Assembly: GCA_026874595.1 (NCBI GenBank)
Contig: CM049313.1
Location: forward strand, 62,619,159 to 62,683,158
Reading direction: 5' to 3'
Source of the DNA: Sipunculus nudus
Lineage: Eukaryota; Annelida; Sipuncula; Golfingiida; Sipunculidae
DNA: 64,000 nucleotides
Shown here: piece by piece, positions 1 through 11,800 of the stretch
Layout of the letters: every line of letters starts with the position of its first letter
How positions within the stretch are numbered: the first letter of the stretch is position 1
The notes under the pieces: generated by a model
What the model was told of the DNA's origin: nothing
Seen by the model: the letters and a program-made list of their open reading frames with translations, nothing else
Database searches by the model: none
Made by a program: the position numbers and the translations under genes

Positions 1-98
1 GTGTGCCAGGTATGTGTAACGTTGGAGGCACTCCATAATCCTCAAATGAGACATATTTTAGGTACTTACCTTAAATTGCCTTTCATATACATTTCAAA

Positions 99-473
99 GT
101 GATAAATACAATCAATATTGCATCATTTAATGTTAGGGGTATAGCAGGACATACAAAAAGAAGAGAAGTATTTCACTGGTTAAATAGGAAACCATTTTCA
201 GTTATATTTTTACAAGAAACACATAGTGTACCAAATAATGAAACCAGATGGAAATCAGGATGGGGAAACCAAATTTTCTTTAGTCATGGTTCTAGTCAGG
301 CAAGGGGGGTTTGTGTTCTTATAAAAAACAAAGCAGATGTTAAAATAATTGAAATGTTAAGTGATACACAAGGAAGATATTTCATACTTGACACTATTAT
401 ATTACAACAAAGGATACCATTAGTAAATGTTTATGCACCCAATGTGGATGACCCAACTTTCTTTCAAACTTAA
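99..473 (+). pseudogene. LINE ORF2 fragment, APE endonuclease N-terminus
   Basis: This open stretch of 124 residues carries the first conserved blocks of an apurinic-type endonuclease: an Asn in the opening strand and the QETHS block with its catalytic Glu. The GGDFN block continues after the stop in another frame near 520-540. The stop at 471-473 breaks the domain, so it is non-functional as it stands. Confidence 0.8.
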
Positions 474-947
474 ATTAATATTATAGGTAACAGGAATCCA
501 GGAAAATTGATTATTGGAGGAGATTTTAATTTAATCTTGGACCCAGTTATTGATAAAAAAGGAGCTACCGGCTGCAGTCATCCAAAATCTAGAGAAACAA
601 TAAAAACTGGATAGAATTAGCAAATCTCACGGATATATGGACACAACAGCATCCTGATAAGCCAAGATATACCTGGCATAGATACAACCCAAAATCTGTT
701 TTTTTTAGGCTAGATTACTTTTTGTTTAGTGACTGCTTATGTAACAGTATACAGAACTCTCATATTCAGTCTGGATACAAAAAGGACCATTCTTTAATAT
801 GTTTATCTTCAACCATGTCTGAAGGGAAGCATGGTAAAGGCGTTTGGAAATTAAATTGTAGTCTTCTTGAAGATCAAGATTACATAAAGGAAATTAAAGA
901 ATGTATTAAAGAAAGTTAATAAAAATAAAGATGCCAATCCAAACCTT

Positions 948-2638
948 TTGTGGGACACAACTAAACTTCAGGTTCGTGGTCAAACTATAGCCTTTGCAAC
1001 ATGGAAAAAAAAACAGGATAAAAAAGTTACAGAATGTGAAAAAGAAATTTATAAATTACAATGTATTTATAATGAAACAAAAAAAGAAGGTGATAAAAAT
1101 AAATGGGATGAATCATTAAAAAGACACAGACAGTTTATTGAATCGAGAACTAAAGGTGCAGTTGTCAGATGCCGAACCAAATGGTATTTAGAGGGAGACA
1201 AACCTACAAAGTATTTCCTCAACCTAGAAAAGAGAAATTCAGAAATGAAAGCGATAAATAGATTACTTGATAAAGACAATGATTTAATAACAAAACCAAA
1301 TGACATTTTAAATGAAATGACATGTTTTTATGAGTCATTGTATACCTCTACAAATGAAAGTAACTTTGGTAACGCTGATAATTTCTTTAAACATTGTACA
1401 ACAGCATTAGAAGAAGATGATAAGTATAAATGTGAAATGGATCTCACAGAATCTGAATTTTTTAAAACTATAAAGTCATTTAAATTAAATAAATCTCCAG
1501 GACCAGATGGGTTACCAGCTGAGTTCTACAAAACTTTTTGGGAAGACTTGAAATACTACTTTATCTCTGTTATTAAATATTCATTTGACATTGGCACCCT
1601 TCCACTGACAATGAGGCAAGGGATGATATGTCTGATACCAAAAAAAGGGGAAAATAGTTTAAATTTAAAAAACTGGCGTCCTATTTCGTTACTTAATACA
1701 GATTATAAAATCATATCAAAGACATTAGCTTTTAAATTAAAATCTGTTCTACCTAAAATTATACACCAAGATCAAACGGGATTTTTTCAAAATAGATACA
1801 TAGGGGAGAACATAATAAAAATCAGTGACCTGTTTTATCATTAAAAAAAGAAAAATATTTCAAGTTATCTTATTTCAATCGATTTTGAAAAAGCTTTTGA
1901 TTATTTAGAATGGCATCATATACAAAATACTTTACAATTATTTAACTTTGGCCCAAAATTTAAGAAATGGAGTAATATACTTTACTTTAACATAACAAGT
2001 TGTGTTACTAATAGAGGTTGGGTTACAAAATATTTTCAAATTTCAAGGGGTGTAAGAAAAGGCTGTCCATTGTCTCCTTATTTATTTTATCAGCTGAAAT
2101 CCTTGCAACAACTATTCGTCAGAACAAGAAAATTAAAGGAGTAATAATAAATGATATAGAACACAAAATAGTACAATACGCAGATGACACAGCATTAATT
2201 CTTACTGGAGGCCATCAGTCTATTAATGAAGCACTGTTTACTTTTACTAATTTCAAAGAAATATCTGGTCTCAAAGTAAATCTTGAGAAAACAATTATAA
2301 TGCCAATAACAGAAGATACAAAAAATCATGAAAGTATTAAAAACTCAGGTTTTCAATGGTGCACAGAACCAATTAAACTCTTAGGAATTAAAATACATCC
2401 TAATTGGAGAAAAGTAATAGAAATTAATTACAAAGAAATCCTTAGTAAAGTTAAAGTGATTGTTAATTTATGGACTGGAAGAACATCAACCCTGTCTGGT
2501 AGGATTACAATTATAAAAAATGTTATACTAACTCAGTTAATATATTTTCTACAGGTTCTACCAAGCCCACCACCTAATTACATAAAAGAATTAGAAAAAA
2601 ATTATGTTCGCATTTTTATGGGGAAAGAACCCAGATAA
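948..2638 (+). pseudogene. LINE ORF2 fragment, reverse transcriptase core
   Basis: Two reading frames, 948-1844 and 2018-2638, together cover the RT fingers, palm and thumb. The break between them falls around 1845-2017, where the IDFEKAFD block (catalytic Asp) can be read near 1876-1900 in a different frame. The second catalytic motif YADD is intact. Stops and shifts show it is a dead copy. Confidence 0.82.
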
Positions 2639-3897
2639 AATTAAAAGAAATACAAAAGTAGGCCAAAAAATGAGAGGAGGGTTAAACATGATCCATCTTA
2701 AGTCAAAAGTAGAATCCTTAAAAATGAGTTGGGTTAGAAGATTTTTAAATTGCTCTCTGAGTGATGGATGGAGGCAGGTGACTAATTCTCAGTTTGAAGG
2801 GAAGGGAGATATTTTATTTAAAGGTAACTTGAACACACATGACATAAGGTACTTTATGCATACATGCAGCAAATTTTGGATGGAGGTATTAGAAGCTTGG
2901 TGTAGATATAACTACCAATGTATTAGATCACCTACAGATATTTATTCTCAATCTCTCTGGTTAAATTCTTATATTAAAATAAATAAAGAGGTATATACAA
3001 TAAAAAATTACATGAAGCTGGTATTAAAAGAATAAATGACATTACAAAGAAACAAAGAAATAAATACACCTTTTTGACATATGATGAATTAATCAAAGAA
3101 AAGAGATTACATTTAAACTATTTGTAATATTTAAGTTTAATAGACTCTATCCCTACACCATGGAAACGGATTATAAAAACTACAAATCAAGATTTAAGCC
3201 TAGTAGAAAATAAAGAAGAAAAACTTATGAAGATGAAAAAGATCTCACAAGAAATTTACGGAGAATTGATTCAAAAAGTATTCAAAGAACCGGAAAATAT
3301 TATTCAGAAATGGAGTCAGGACTTAGAATTTGACTGTCATGAAGAGGTATTTAAAGCATTTAGACACATAGAAAAAGTCACAATTTCAGAGAAACTGAGA
3401 GATTTTCAGTTTAAATTAATACATAGAATTTTGCCTTTAAATCCATTCTTATTTAAAATAAAAAAAAGTAATTCTAAAAAATGTTCATTATGTTCTGAAA
3501 CCAAAGAAACCTATGGTCATATATTTTTTGAATGTGTAATATTTAAAAAAATTGCTGAAGGAATTTAAAGAATGGTTAAAACTACAAAAAGTCAATATAG
3601 AGAATTGTAACCTTACCAAATGTCAACAGTGCTGTTTAAACATTACTGGAATGCCACTCACAGATATGATAATACTATTGTTAAAAAAATTTATATGGAT
3701 ATGTAGATGTAAAAACAGTTTGCCAATATTTCATTCATTTAAATGTTATGTTAAACAAATATACCTTATTGAAGAAAATACTTCAATCATCAAAGGAAAG
3801 AAAGACATGCATGACAAAAAGTGGAATAATTTGCAATTAGATTAACTGGATAAAATGCATATGTGTACATATTTGTGTACATCTGTATCTGCATGTG

Positions 3898-3965
3898 TTT
3901 GTGTATATATATGTGTATATATATACATGTATGTATGTATATGTGTATATATGCACTTATGTGTA
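3898..3965. repeat. Imperfect (TA/TG)n microsatellite in LINE 3' UTR
   Basis: Alternating TA and TG dinucleotides with short interruptions lie between the last LINE coding remnant and its A-rich tail. Confidence 0.7.
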
Positions 3966-4141
3966 TAGGTTTGGGAGTTCTATATACTTCAGTTTGTTAG
4001 TTTGGGTACCATTTAAAGATATTTTTTGCCTCTTCTTGTATGTGTTTAGTCAGATGTAATTGTACAGGTACATAATGTTTGTGGATATGTTGCTTTGTTT
4101 ATGTAGTGATATGTAAATTCCGTTGAATTAATAAAAAAAAA

Positions 4142-6037
4142 TTGTGCCTTGATATATATCACACTGATAATTGCAGTCTGTCATTCACATAATGATAGAA
4201 CAATAGAGTGTGAAACTAAGAAATACCATTTCAGCTCTAGTCCATTATAATCGGTAAGCTACATATAGATTAAATTTTTTTTACCATACAGAAAAAAACT
4301 GGAAATGCACTGGTTTTGCTCGCAAAAGATAGATAAACATAAATGGTGTCATCTGTAGTTTTTTATACTTGTAAAAGTCACATGATCAATGATTGGTAAA
4401 GCACATTACAAATTGTAGGTAAAATAAAAAATGAAATACAACAATAAGGCAATATAAGTTTACGCTATCCCTCACATAAAAGCTATCTCTTTTTATTTCC
4501 TGACTTGAGTAGGAAAAACTGAAAAAGATCATTTTGACTCAAGTCAACATAAGTGGCGATACTTGCAACTAACACTGACATACCAGTCATGGGATCAGTA
4601 TGCTGGGTATTGGTCATAACATTATGAATACAAACACTTGTGATCAGCAAAGTTATAATAGAGCAGGGACAAATCTTATAATAATTCAGCACACCTCATA
4701 CTTATTTAGTCATCTTTTGATCATCTCCAGTGAATAAGCCATGGAATGAAATGAGTTATATTTTTTTTGGCTTGCACAAGTTAGGACAACCTATAGCTTA
4801 CAAACAAAATACCAGCCCAGTGATCAATATTACCACAGAACTTGGAGATGACAGTTGCGGCAGTTCCTGCTGCATTCGGTTACCGACATAACGTTATATC
4901 TGTTGACTTATTCTATATATGGAGTATTTTTCTTAAGGATGAGGCAGAAGAGGGGGGGGGGGGGGCTTTCCAGACGCCACAACTTTTTTTATAGGTGTCA
5001 GACAAAGTTTTGTGTCCTGGAACATCCCCCCCCCTTTTTTTCGGACCTGGGGACCTTTTTTACAACTTTGCAAACAGTCCTGGCATGGACCCCTCGATTT
5101 TAAATCCTGGATCTGCCCCTGTGGGGGTATAAGAAAGTTTAACTGTAGGTAAACACCTATTGATCATAAATGATACATTATTGAAAAGATTATTTTGCTT
5201 GATATAAGTTTGGCATATAAAGTTGTATGAAGTAAATTTATATAACCACTCCTTTGTCGTTTTTCCTAGGGGTGAGTGTAACTATAAGAATGTATTACTT
5301 AAGCAGTATACACCCAGTGGCCACAAATGGCATGTCATACTAAAGCATATGGTTAAAGCTATCATTTGAGACCAACTTTGACTGGATACGTTTTGCGTAT
5401 TTAGAAGTATGGGGCTTATAACCACTCTGAAGTCGGTGTCCTTGAGATGAAAAAAATATAAACGTCATCCAACATAAAACATCCATTTATTCACTGAAAG
5501 CTACCACTTTCATACTGCTATCAGGCATTTTTATTACCTACACGTGTATACCTATCAAGCACACATGGTGAAAATTTGTCACCGAAATGGTACCGATGAT
5601 CCAAATTTTGGGGTCTGGCTGAAGTACTGAATAGGTGATACAAGTTACATCAAACACAAAACAGCTGCCGAAGACCAAATATCATTGATGTGTATTTAAC
5701 ATTCAGTGAGGGTCTTGAAATTCCCTGGAACTTCGGTAGATAAAAGTTCAACTGTTTTAGATGGTGTCGATATCCAGGAGAGAAATTCGGTTCTATCAGA
5801 GAGGCTATATCACGGAAGCGTTCATTATGGTACGTTTGTTATGAAGGTGCATTGCATCCATAACAGAGACTAGACCCTGATGTGATTGTTTGGTGCAAAA
5901 TGTGACGTCACAGGGAAAATTTAGATATTACTTAAAACTAGCGAGTAGCAATACATGCTATTTATTATTCTTCCTTGACAATTTTCGTCAGATGGTGTTT
6001 TTGATGAGATCTAGAATTTTAAGTCACAGGGGGTTTC
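4142..6037. other. Non-coding stretch with one dispersed-repeat end
   Basis: No open frame here looks coding. The segment 4950-5121 holds G- and C-homopolymer runs and ends with AAATCCTGGATCTGCCCCTG. That terminus recurs near 14132 and 27572, so it is a dispersed element end. I recognise nothing else. Confidence 0.6.
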
Positions 6038-6129
6038 CGTTGCTACGGTGGCTGATTTAGGACACAGAAAAAAAAAATATTTATCTCGTGATCTCGAGAT
6101 AACATCTCGAGATCTCGACATAGAATTTC

Positions 6130-6390
6130 GCAAAAAAAAAAATTTAGGAAGCAAAAAAAAAAAATTTTTAGGAAGCAAAAAAAAAAAAATTTTAGGAAGC
6201 AAAAAAAAAAATTTTTAGGAAGCAAAAAAAAAATTTTAGGAAGCAAAAAAAAAAATTTTAGGAAGCAAAAAAAAAAAAATTTTAGGAAGCAAAAAAAAAA
6301 ATTTTAGAAAGCAAAAAAAAAAATTTTTAGGAAGCAAAAAAAAAAATTTTAGAAACGAAAAAAAAAAATTTTAGGAAGCAAAAAAAAAAG
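6130..6390. repeat. Left-arm minisatellite of the foldback element
   Basis: About 11 tandem units of roughly 20-24 bp read A(9-13) TTTTTAGGAAGC, with occasional changes such as AGAAAGC or GAAACG. Variation is mostly in homopolymer length. Confidence 0.88.
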
Positions 6391-7529
6391 TATCTTTCGA
6401 GATCTCCAGATAAAATGTCACACTTATACGAACCATTCGAAGCTGAATTGACATAAAACAAAGCAACCTTATGGGGACAGTATACGTGAAGAGTGCTTAC
6501 TAGTGCAATTATAAAACAAAGACCATGTATACTGTGTTTAACTGAACGGTAATACAATATATTTAATTTAAAATCAATCAAATTTCTATATCCCCTGAGA
6601 TAAGGCGATTTGAAGAAAAGTTCAACATAAATTCAATATTTAATATCCGTAAGGAAGATGTCAAAGCCTAAAGAATCTGAAACATTCTACCTGAACGGCG
6701 GATTCGGAGCCATGTCTGATAAATCACTCAAATAGATTTGTTTAGTTCTGCATGCATGCATTGTGGGTACCTTATTATTTTAAGAATACAAAGAAATATG
6801 AGCTTCATATAGAAACACGCTTTTTGTGCAATTTCTTTCAGCTTTTGTTTTATTGAAATGGTGTGTTGTTTTATGGAACATGTATTAGACCATCATAAAA
6901 AAAAATATGCTAAAGCTGATTACTGTGTTTTCGAGTAGGTACGCTGGGAGGGGAGGGGGGGGGGGGGGGGGTCGGGAAGGGGCGTTGCCTCAGCCCCTAA
7001 AGCCCAAGTCTTGATCCACTATAGCTCTTACTATAGCTCAGATTAATTTAATCAACCTATCTTCATAAATGTTTTATATTCATAAATAAACGGTTTAAAA
7101 TTTCGATCATCTCTCATCATGATTTTTCTTCAGCAAAATGCTCTGCTTTGGTCTTAAAGTCGCTATTCACCTGCCCTATTTATAGAATCTTTGTAATACA
7201 AGCTAACTCTGCATATACATATTAAAGAAGTGAAAGTAATCATAAACATAATCTAAGTAAACATAATCTATTAATCTTTCATAAAAATGAGCCAATGCCA
7301 TGGGTAAAGGCGGTGTCTTTGTCTATATCCACGTTTTTTTCTAATATGGGTCGGGGGGGGGGTGCAAAAATTGCCACCGATCGTAATAGAAAGACGTCCG
7401 GCAGAAACTCGGTTACATGTTTTTATCTGTATGTTAACACTTGCTCAAGTGCCTTGTATACAAGTAGCCTGTAGATAAAATGTTTATACGTCAAAGTGGC
7501 GTTATAAGACCCATTTCCAGCTGGGGTTT

Positions 7530-7730
7530 CTTCCTAAATTTTTTTTTCTTTTGCTTCCAAATTTTTTTTTTTGCTTCCTAAAATTTTTTTTTTTTGCTTC
7601 CAAATTTTTTTTTTGCTTCATAAATTTTTTTTTTTTTTTGCTTCCTAAAATTTTTTTTTTGCTTCCTAAAAATTTTTTTTTTTTGCTTCATAAAATTTTT
7701 TTTTTTGCTTCCTAAAATTTTTTTTTTGCG
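7530..7730. repeat. Right-arm minisatellite of the foldback element
   Basis: Units of GCTTCCTAAAA plus a T-run form the reverse complement of the left-arm array. Some units read GCTTCATAAAA or GCTTCCAAA, so the two arms have drifted independently. Confidence 0.88.
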
Positions 7731-8459
7731 AAATTCTATGTCGAGATCTCGAGATGTTATCTCGAGATCACGAAATAAATATTTTTTTTTTCTGTGTCCT
7801 AAATCAGCCACCGTACGTTGCTGACTTCACTGCCAAGTTGTCAGTGCTCATGGACGTGTCAATAGTTTTTTTTTTAAATAAATCAAATAAGCTCATGATT
7901 TTTGTTAGAAAACAAACAGAAAACATGTTATTATCCCAGGAATTGGTTCCAGTTTATTCAAAATCTATAAAATAAAATTTTATCGGCAAGTTTGTTATTC
8001 GATAATATAATGAGATTTGGAATACGTTTACTTGACCTTAAACCGGCTGTTTCGCTTATAAATCAAAACCTTGACCTTGTCCTCGGCGGCGGTCTGCACT
8101 TCTTATAGCTCTCCATATGTCAGTAATGAATGACATAAAATTACTTTTTACATCCAACACACATATCTGCTCAGGTGTTTGTTTTGCTTTCAAAATATGT
8201 TATGAAGATAATGTAGTTTAGGATAATAATTTGGGTGATAATAAATTTTAAGATACAATGTTATATCATCTTTTTATACCAAAATAATTGTAACAATTCT
8301 GCTTCCGGGACCGCAACCGTGCGATACATCTACCACAAGACCAACAAAATATCATTGTAAAAATATTGTTGCATTGAATAAATAATTAAGAATACATGTG
8401 CGCAAAAAATTCTAAGTTGCGTCTACCAAGCATTAAAACCGAAATTACGTCACTAACAG

Positions 8460-9235
8460 AAGTGCTCTTTTTATTTTCATTACCAGCATTAGTATTTCCA
8501 GCATCCCTTTTACTAGCGTTATTATTTCAAGCATTACTTATTACTGGTATTATTATTATTAGCATTACTATTACTAGCATTACTTTTACTAGTATTACTA
8601 TTACCAGTATTACTCATAATATATAATAGAAATAAACTGTGTTCATTTCCAAGTAAAACTAAAATGTAAATCAAAACCCCCAGGATAAAAGGATTTGATT
8701 CCTATTTCCAGCATCACTATTACTAGCTTTTTTATTGTCGGTAAAATCATTATTACTAGAATTACTATAACTAGCATTGCTATAACCGCTATTACTATTT
8801 CAAGCCACACTATAACTAGCATTATTATTACTAGCATTACTAGTACAAGCATTACTATTAAAAGTATTACTATTATAAGCATTACTATAACCAGCATAAC
8901 TATTACTGCATTACTGTTATAAGAATTACTTTTACTAGCATTATTATTACTAGCACTGTTATTTGCTATACTATCACTAGCCTAACTATCACTAACATTC
9001 AACTTTCGACATAACTTTTGCTAGCATTAATATTACTAGCATTACTATTACCAACTTTATATAAATAGTTATACTATTTTCACTACTAGCATTACTACTG
9101 GTAGCATTACTATATAGCATTATTATTACTAGCATTAATATTATCAGCACTATTATTACAACCATTATTATCACTAGTATTACTGTTACCAGCATTATTA
9201 TATCTAACTATTATTAACATTACTATTACGTTCTT
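8460..9235. repeat. Degenerate ATT/AGC-rich tandem array
   Basis: A loose repeat built on TAGCATTACTATTAC, with 3-, 9- and 18-bp periodicities, runs for almost 800 bp. It is interrupted at 8621-8702 by an unrelated dispersed repeat. The open frames it produces are low-complexity Ile/Thr/Ser or Val/Met/Leu strings and should not be taken as proteins. Confidence 0.85.
8621..8702 (-). repeat. 82-bp dispersed repeat, copy 1
   Basis: Almost identical in inverse orientation to 12394-12474. It includes AATAAACTGTGTTCATTTC, a run of C, and GGATAAAAGGATTTGATTCC. It sits inside the trinucleotide array. Family unknown. Confidence 0.75.
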
Positions 9236-9525
9236 ATGTTTGGGCAGTTCCGCTGCAATAGACCCTTCGAGTAATTCCCCAAATAATTTAAAGTTTATAT
9301 GGATTTATGGGAAATATAGAAATGACCCCCTTAGGACACACTTCCCGACACTTCAAGACCAAAATCATGGCACTTTGCATCTAGAGGAGTTGCGTGACAA
9401 GGATTTAGTACTACCATTAATTTACTACCGTTGATTAATATGTAAACTTAAGCTTGGTGATTGAAACATATAATATTCGCTAGAAGCAAGTGAATCGTCG
9501 TATATTGTCTGCATAGGGCGAGGCG

Positions 9526-9530
<5 letters not shown>

Positions 9531-9574
<44 letters not shown>
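9531..9574. repeat. (GA)n microsatellite
   Basis: About 21 uninterrupted GA units. Confidence 0.9.
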
Positions 9575-9577
<3 letters not shown>

Positions 9578-10893
9578 CCAAGGAATCCATTGGTCATGAC
9601 GCTCAGCTGACTGACATGTTGGCTGTGGGTATGATATTTTATTATGCCAGTGAGGTCGTGGTGACCATATTACCCACGTGGAGGTAGACGATGGGTAGGG
9701 TTCACTGTTAGCAAGGTTCAATAAATTTGTAATAATTCTGGCCTGCACAAGCAAGCCCCATAACGCGGAGAATATATATAGGTGACAGTGACATAATATT
9801 AGATATTTAAATGTTCTCTATTGATGTCAGGTTAGAAGTTTCTAGGTGCAGCCGTTACGATTTGTTCCCTGTTAACGGTCGACCGGAGGGCCCGACGGAC
9901 GACGGACAAAGCGTGGTCGCTCTAGCTAGACCATATGACTAATAGTCAGCTAAACTGAAATAATAAAAAAAAAAGAATCTTGTCGCTTAGGTATTCCTGA
10001 ATCCCCATTTAATGCCGATTGCCAAACACATGCCAAGGGGCTAAAATAATAAAATATGCAAATGCTTGTTAGCGCGCGCTTATGTACAACTGAAAAAGGG
10101 GGCTATAGTTGTTGTTTAAACTGGTTAATAATTAGTAAAGAGGCTATTATTACTACTCTCCCGTGAGAATACATGGCTATATTAGGATAAATGTTGATGA
10201 CTACACATAAATCCTGTGATACATTTTTGTGATATTTTAAATGATGATCATGTAATTAGTTATTATAGCAATATTTGCAGGCAAATGTGATAATGATTAC
10301 GGCTGTCGGGATCATCACGACTCATCACAGTGATGAGAATGATGAGGATGAGAAGTGATTAGATGGGAAACAACTTTATCATGAAAAGTAAACCAAGTTG
10401 GAGATATCGGAAACTGTTAGATTGACGTACCAGGCGCTACAGCTGATTCCGCATTTATTGTGGCCATGGTATTCACATCCTATCTGTGAAGCTATTTGTT
10501 TCAGCGTGAACTGATGGTCAACACAGACTTGTTGACTTTCACCTGAACATGATTTATAAATCACCTGTACCACGTCACGTCCTCACACCCACACCAGCCT
10601 TATATATCCTCAGCTTCGCTTTCGTACAAAGTTAAATACATTTACCGTACGAAAGAGGCATTTTCGTGTTTGTTTTTATGTTTTTTGGTTTATAGTGAAC
10701 ATGAAGTCACCTGGAAATGGCAGAAATTACCCGGAAGAAATTTTAACGTTATTAAGTACTTTGGTTTAACCTAAATACATTTTACAATTATGACTGTCAG
10801 TGATATTTATAAGAAAAAAAAAGTAAAAAATTATATAAAGGAATATGTTAGTACCTAGGCATATTATCGCAACCTACAGTATGCACTCAGACA

Positions 10894-10896
<3 letters not shown>

Positions 10897-10973
<77 letters not shown>
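10897..10973. repeat. Compound (TA)n-(GT)n microsatellite
   Basis: About 14 AT units run directly into about 22 GT units. The resulting open frames on both strands (Ile-Tyr and Val-Cys or Thr-His strings) are artefacts. Confidence 0.92.
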
Positions 10974-10974
<1 letters not shown>

Positions 10975-11650
10975 TCTGTTCGCACACACAGGGGCGTATG
11001 TATACATGGGATTGCTTTGTGGCTATGCCATGTCGGTTTGTGTTGCATGCACACATAGATTTCAAATAAGTCTGTTATTGTTTATTCCCGAGGACTTTAA
11101 TATACAAGAACTCATCAAATGAAGTTTGATTTTTTTCCCCTGACTAAATGAGGAATTATTACTTGACGATGGAACACTTTACTGTTTACACACAAAATGA
11201 TTAAATTTTGTTGATTGTAAAAACCTTGATTGCGCATTGAAAAATCAGATCTCGCAAAAAAATTAAAAATATATATTTAGAAACAGTGTTATTGTACAAT
11301 TACATATACAGGCAGGCGTACGCATGCGGCTCATGTTTAGCATTATACATTAGCATGACAAGTTAGATATTACATGTCTACATCACCTATATGTCTTTGA
11401 GGGCGTTATATCGATTAAAAGCATAAAGTATAAAACATACAAAAAAAGCTTGCGAGATGGATTATAACGTACAGAAGCACTGGGACAACCAAGTCGGTAT
11501 GTTTTAAGACAAGGTGTCGTACATACCTTGGAAGAATATTAGTTAGGCCATGCTTTAAGACATTCACAGCTCCGACTGTTAGTGCTATCAATGGTCTATT
11601 TATAACTGTCTAGCCAGGTCCCATGACTTTTTGTTATCCAGGGTATCCTC

Positions 11651-11680
11651 TATATAAAAGCGCGTGCAGTCGTCCTCAGT
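11651..11680 (+). promoter_or_regulatory. Core promoter of channel gene 1: TATA box plus initiator
   Basis: TATATAAAAG at 11651-11660 is followed by TCAGT at 11676-11680. That matches the arthropod/lophotrochozoan initiator at the right distance for a start near 11678. The first ATG of the gene is about 70 bp downstream, giving a short 5' UTR. Position and motif are seen directly; activity is inferred. Confidence 0.6.
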
Positions 11681-11748
11681 GATGACAATCTTGATCAGGT
11701 ATCAGTTATTCCGTACGGCGGCGTGGAGCTGCTCTCAGCATCAGCAAG

Positions 11749-11800
11749 ATGGATTACGCTGCCATGGTAACCTTCCTCAAACTTATTGGTCTGCTTCAAG
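11749..11800 (+). CDS. Channel gene 1 exon 1: signal peptide
   Basis: ATG follows CAGCAAG. It encodes a short hydrophobic leader (MVTFLKLIGLLQ at its core) and ends in phase 1 before GTAAGC. A second in-frame ATG is five codons downstream; the first is preferred because it lies just after the TATA/Inr pair. Confidence 0.82.

Larger units (their letters stand above)
1..4141 (+). mobile_element. Decayed L1/Tx1-like non-LTR retrotransposon
   Basis: The largest open segments (99-473, 948-1844, 2018-2638, 2604-3035, 3227-3568, 3552-3845) read in order as one broken ORF2. The first has an APE endonuclease start (N-x-x-S-F-N-V-R-G, then Q-E-T-H-S). The next has reverse-transcriptase motifs SPGPDGLPAEFY, LIPKKG and NWRPISLLN. 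A YADDTALIL catalytic motif lies near 2175-2205. A Cys/His tail (C-S-L-C near 3480, then H and C) follows near 3515-3535. In-frame stops and frameshifts, for example after 473 and 1844, mean no intact polyprotein is left. The 3' end is probably the A-rich tail near 4125-4141 (AATTAATAAAAAAAA). The 5' end lies outside the window or is truncated. The motif wording fits the L1/Tx1 group; the exact clade is inferred. Confidence 0.88.
6045..7814. mobile_element. Foldback-type DNA element with long inverted minisatellite arms
   Basis: The left end (from ACGGTGGCTGATTTAGGACA at 6045) is matched in inverse by the right end, which finishes ...CAGCCACCGT at 7814. About 85 bp of unique terminal sequence, including repeated CTCGAGATCTCGA palindromes, is shared. 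Inside each end lies a minisatellite of unit GGAAGC plus an A-run plus TTTTA: A-rich at 6130-6390, and its T-rich reverse complement at 7530-7730. About 1.1 kb of AT-rich spacer separates the arms and has no transposase. Flanking 9-mers TCCGTTGCT (6036-6044) and TACGTTGCT (7814-7822) match at 8 of 9 positions and may be the target-site duplication; their ends touch the inverted repeat. This architecture is typical of foldback elements; the superfamily is not resolved. Confidence 0.8.
9240..11640. other. Upstream intergenic region of channel gene 1
   Basis: It holds a (GA)n tract (about 9531-9574), a 21-bp match to a HINE-like element terminus (9593-9613), and a (TA)n-(GT)n tract (about 10897-10973). 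A minus-strand open frame at 10379-10573 has six Cys but no ATG start. I see no convincing gene. The distal promoter of the downstream channel gene should lie at the right end. Confidence 0.5.

Noticed and set aside
8396-9195. Open frames rich in Ile/Thr/Ser or Val/Met/Leu
   Set aside because: They are translations of the degenerate ATT/AGC tandem array on both strands.
10379-10573. Minus-strand open frame with six Cys residues
   Set aside because: It has no ATG start and no recognised domain, and I found no flanking exon joined in phase. It could be an exon, but there is no support beyond the Cys residues.
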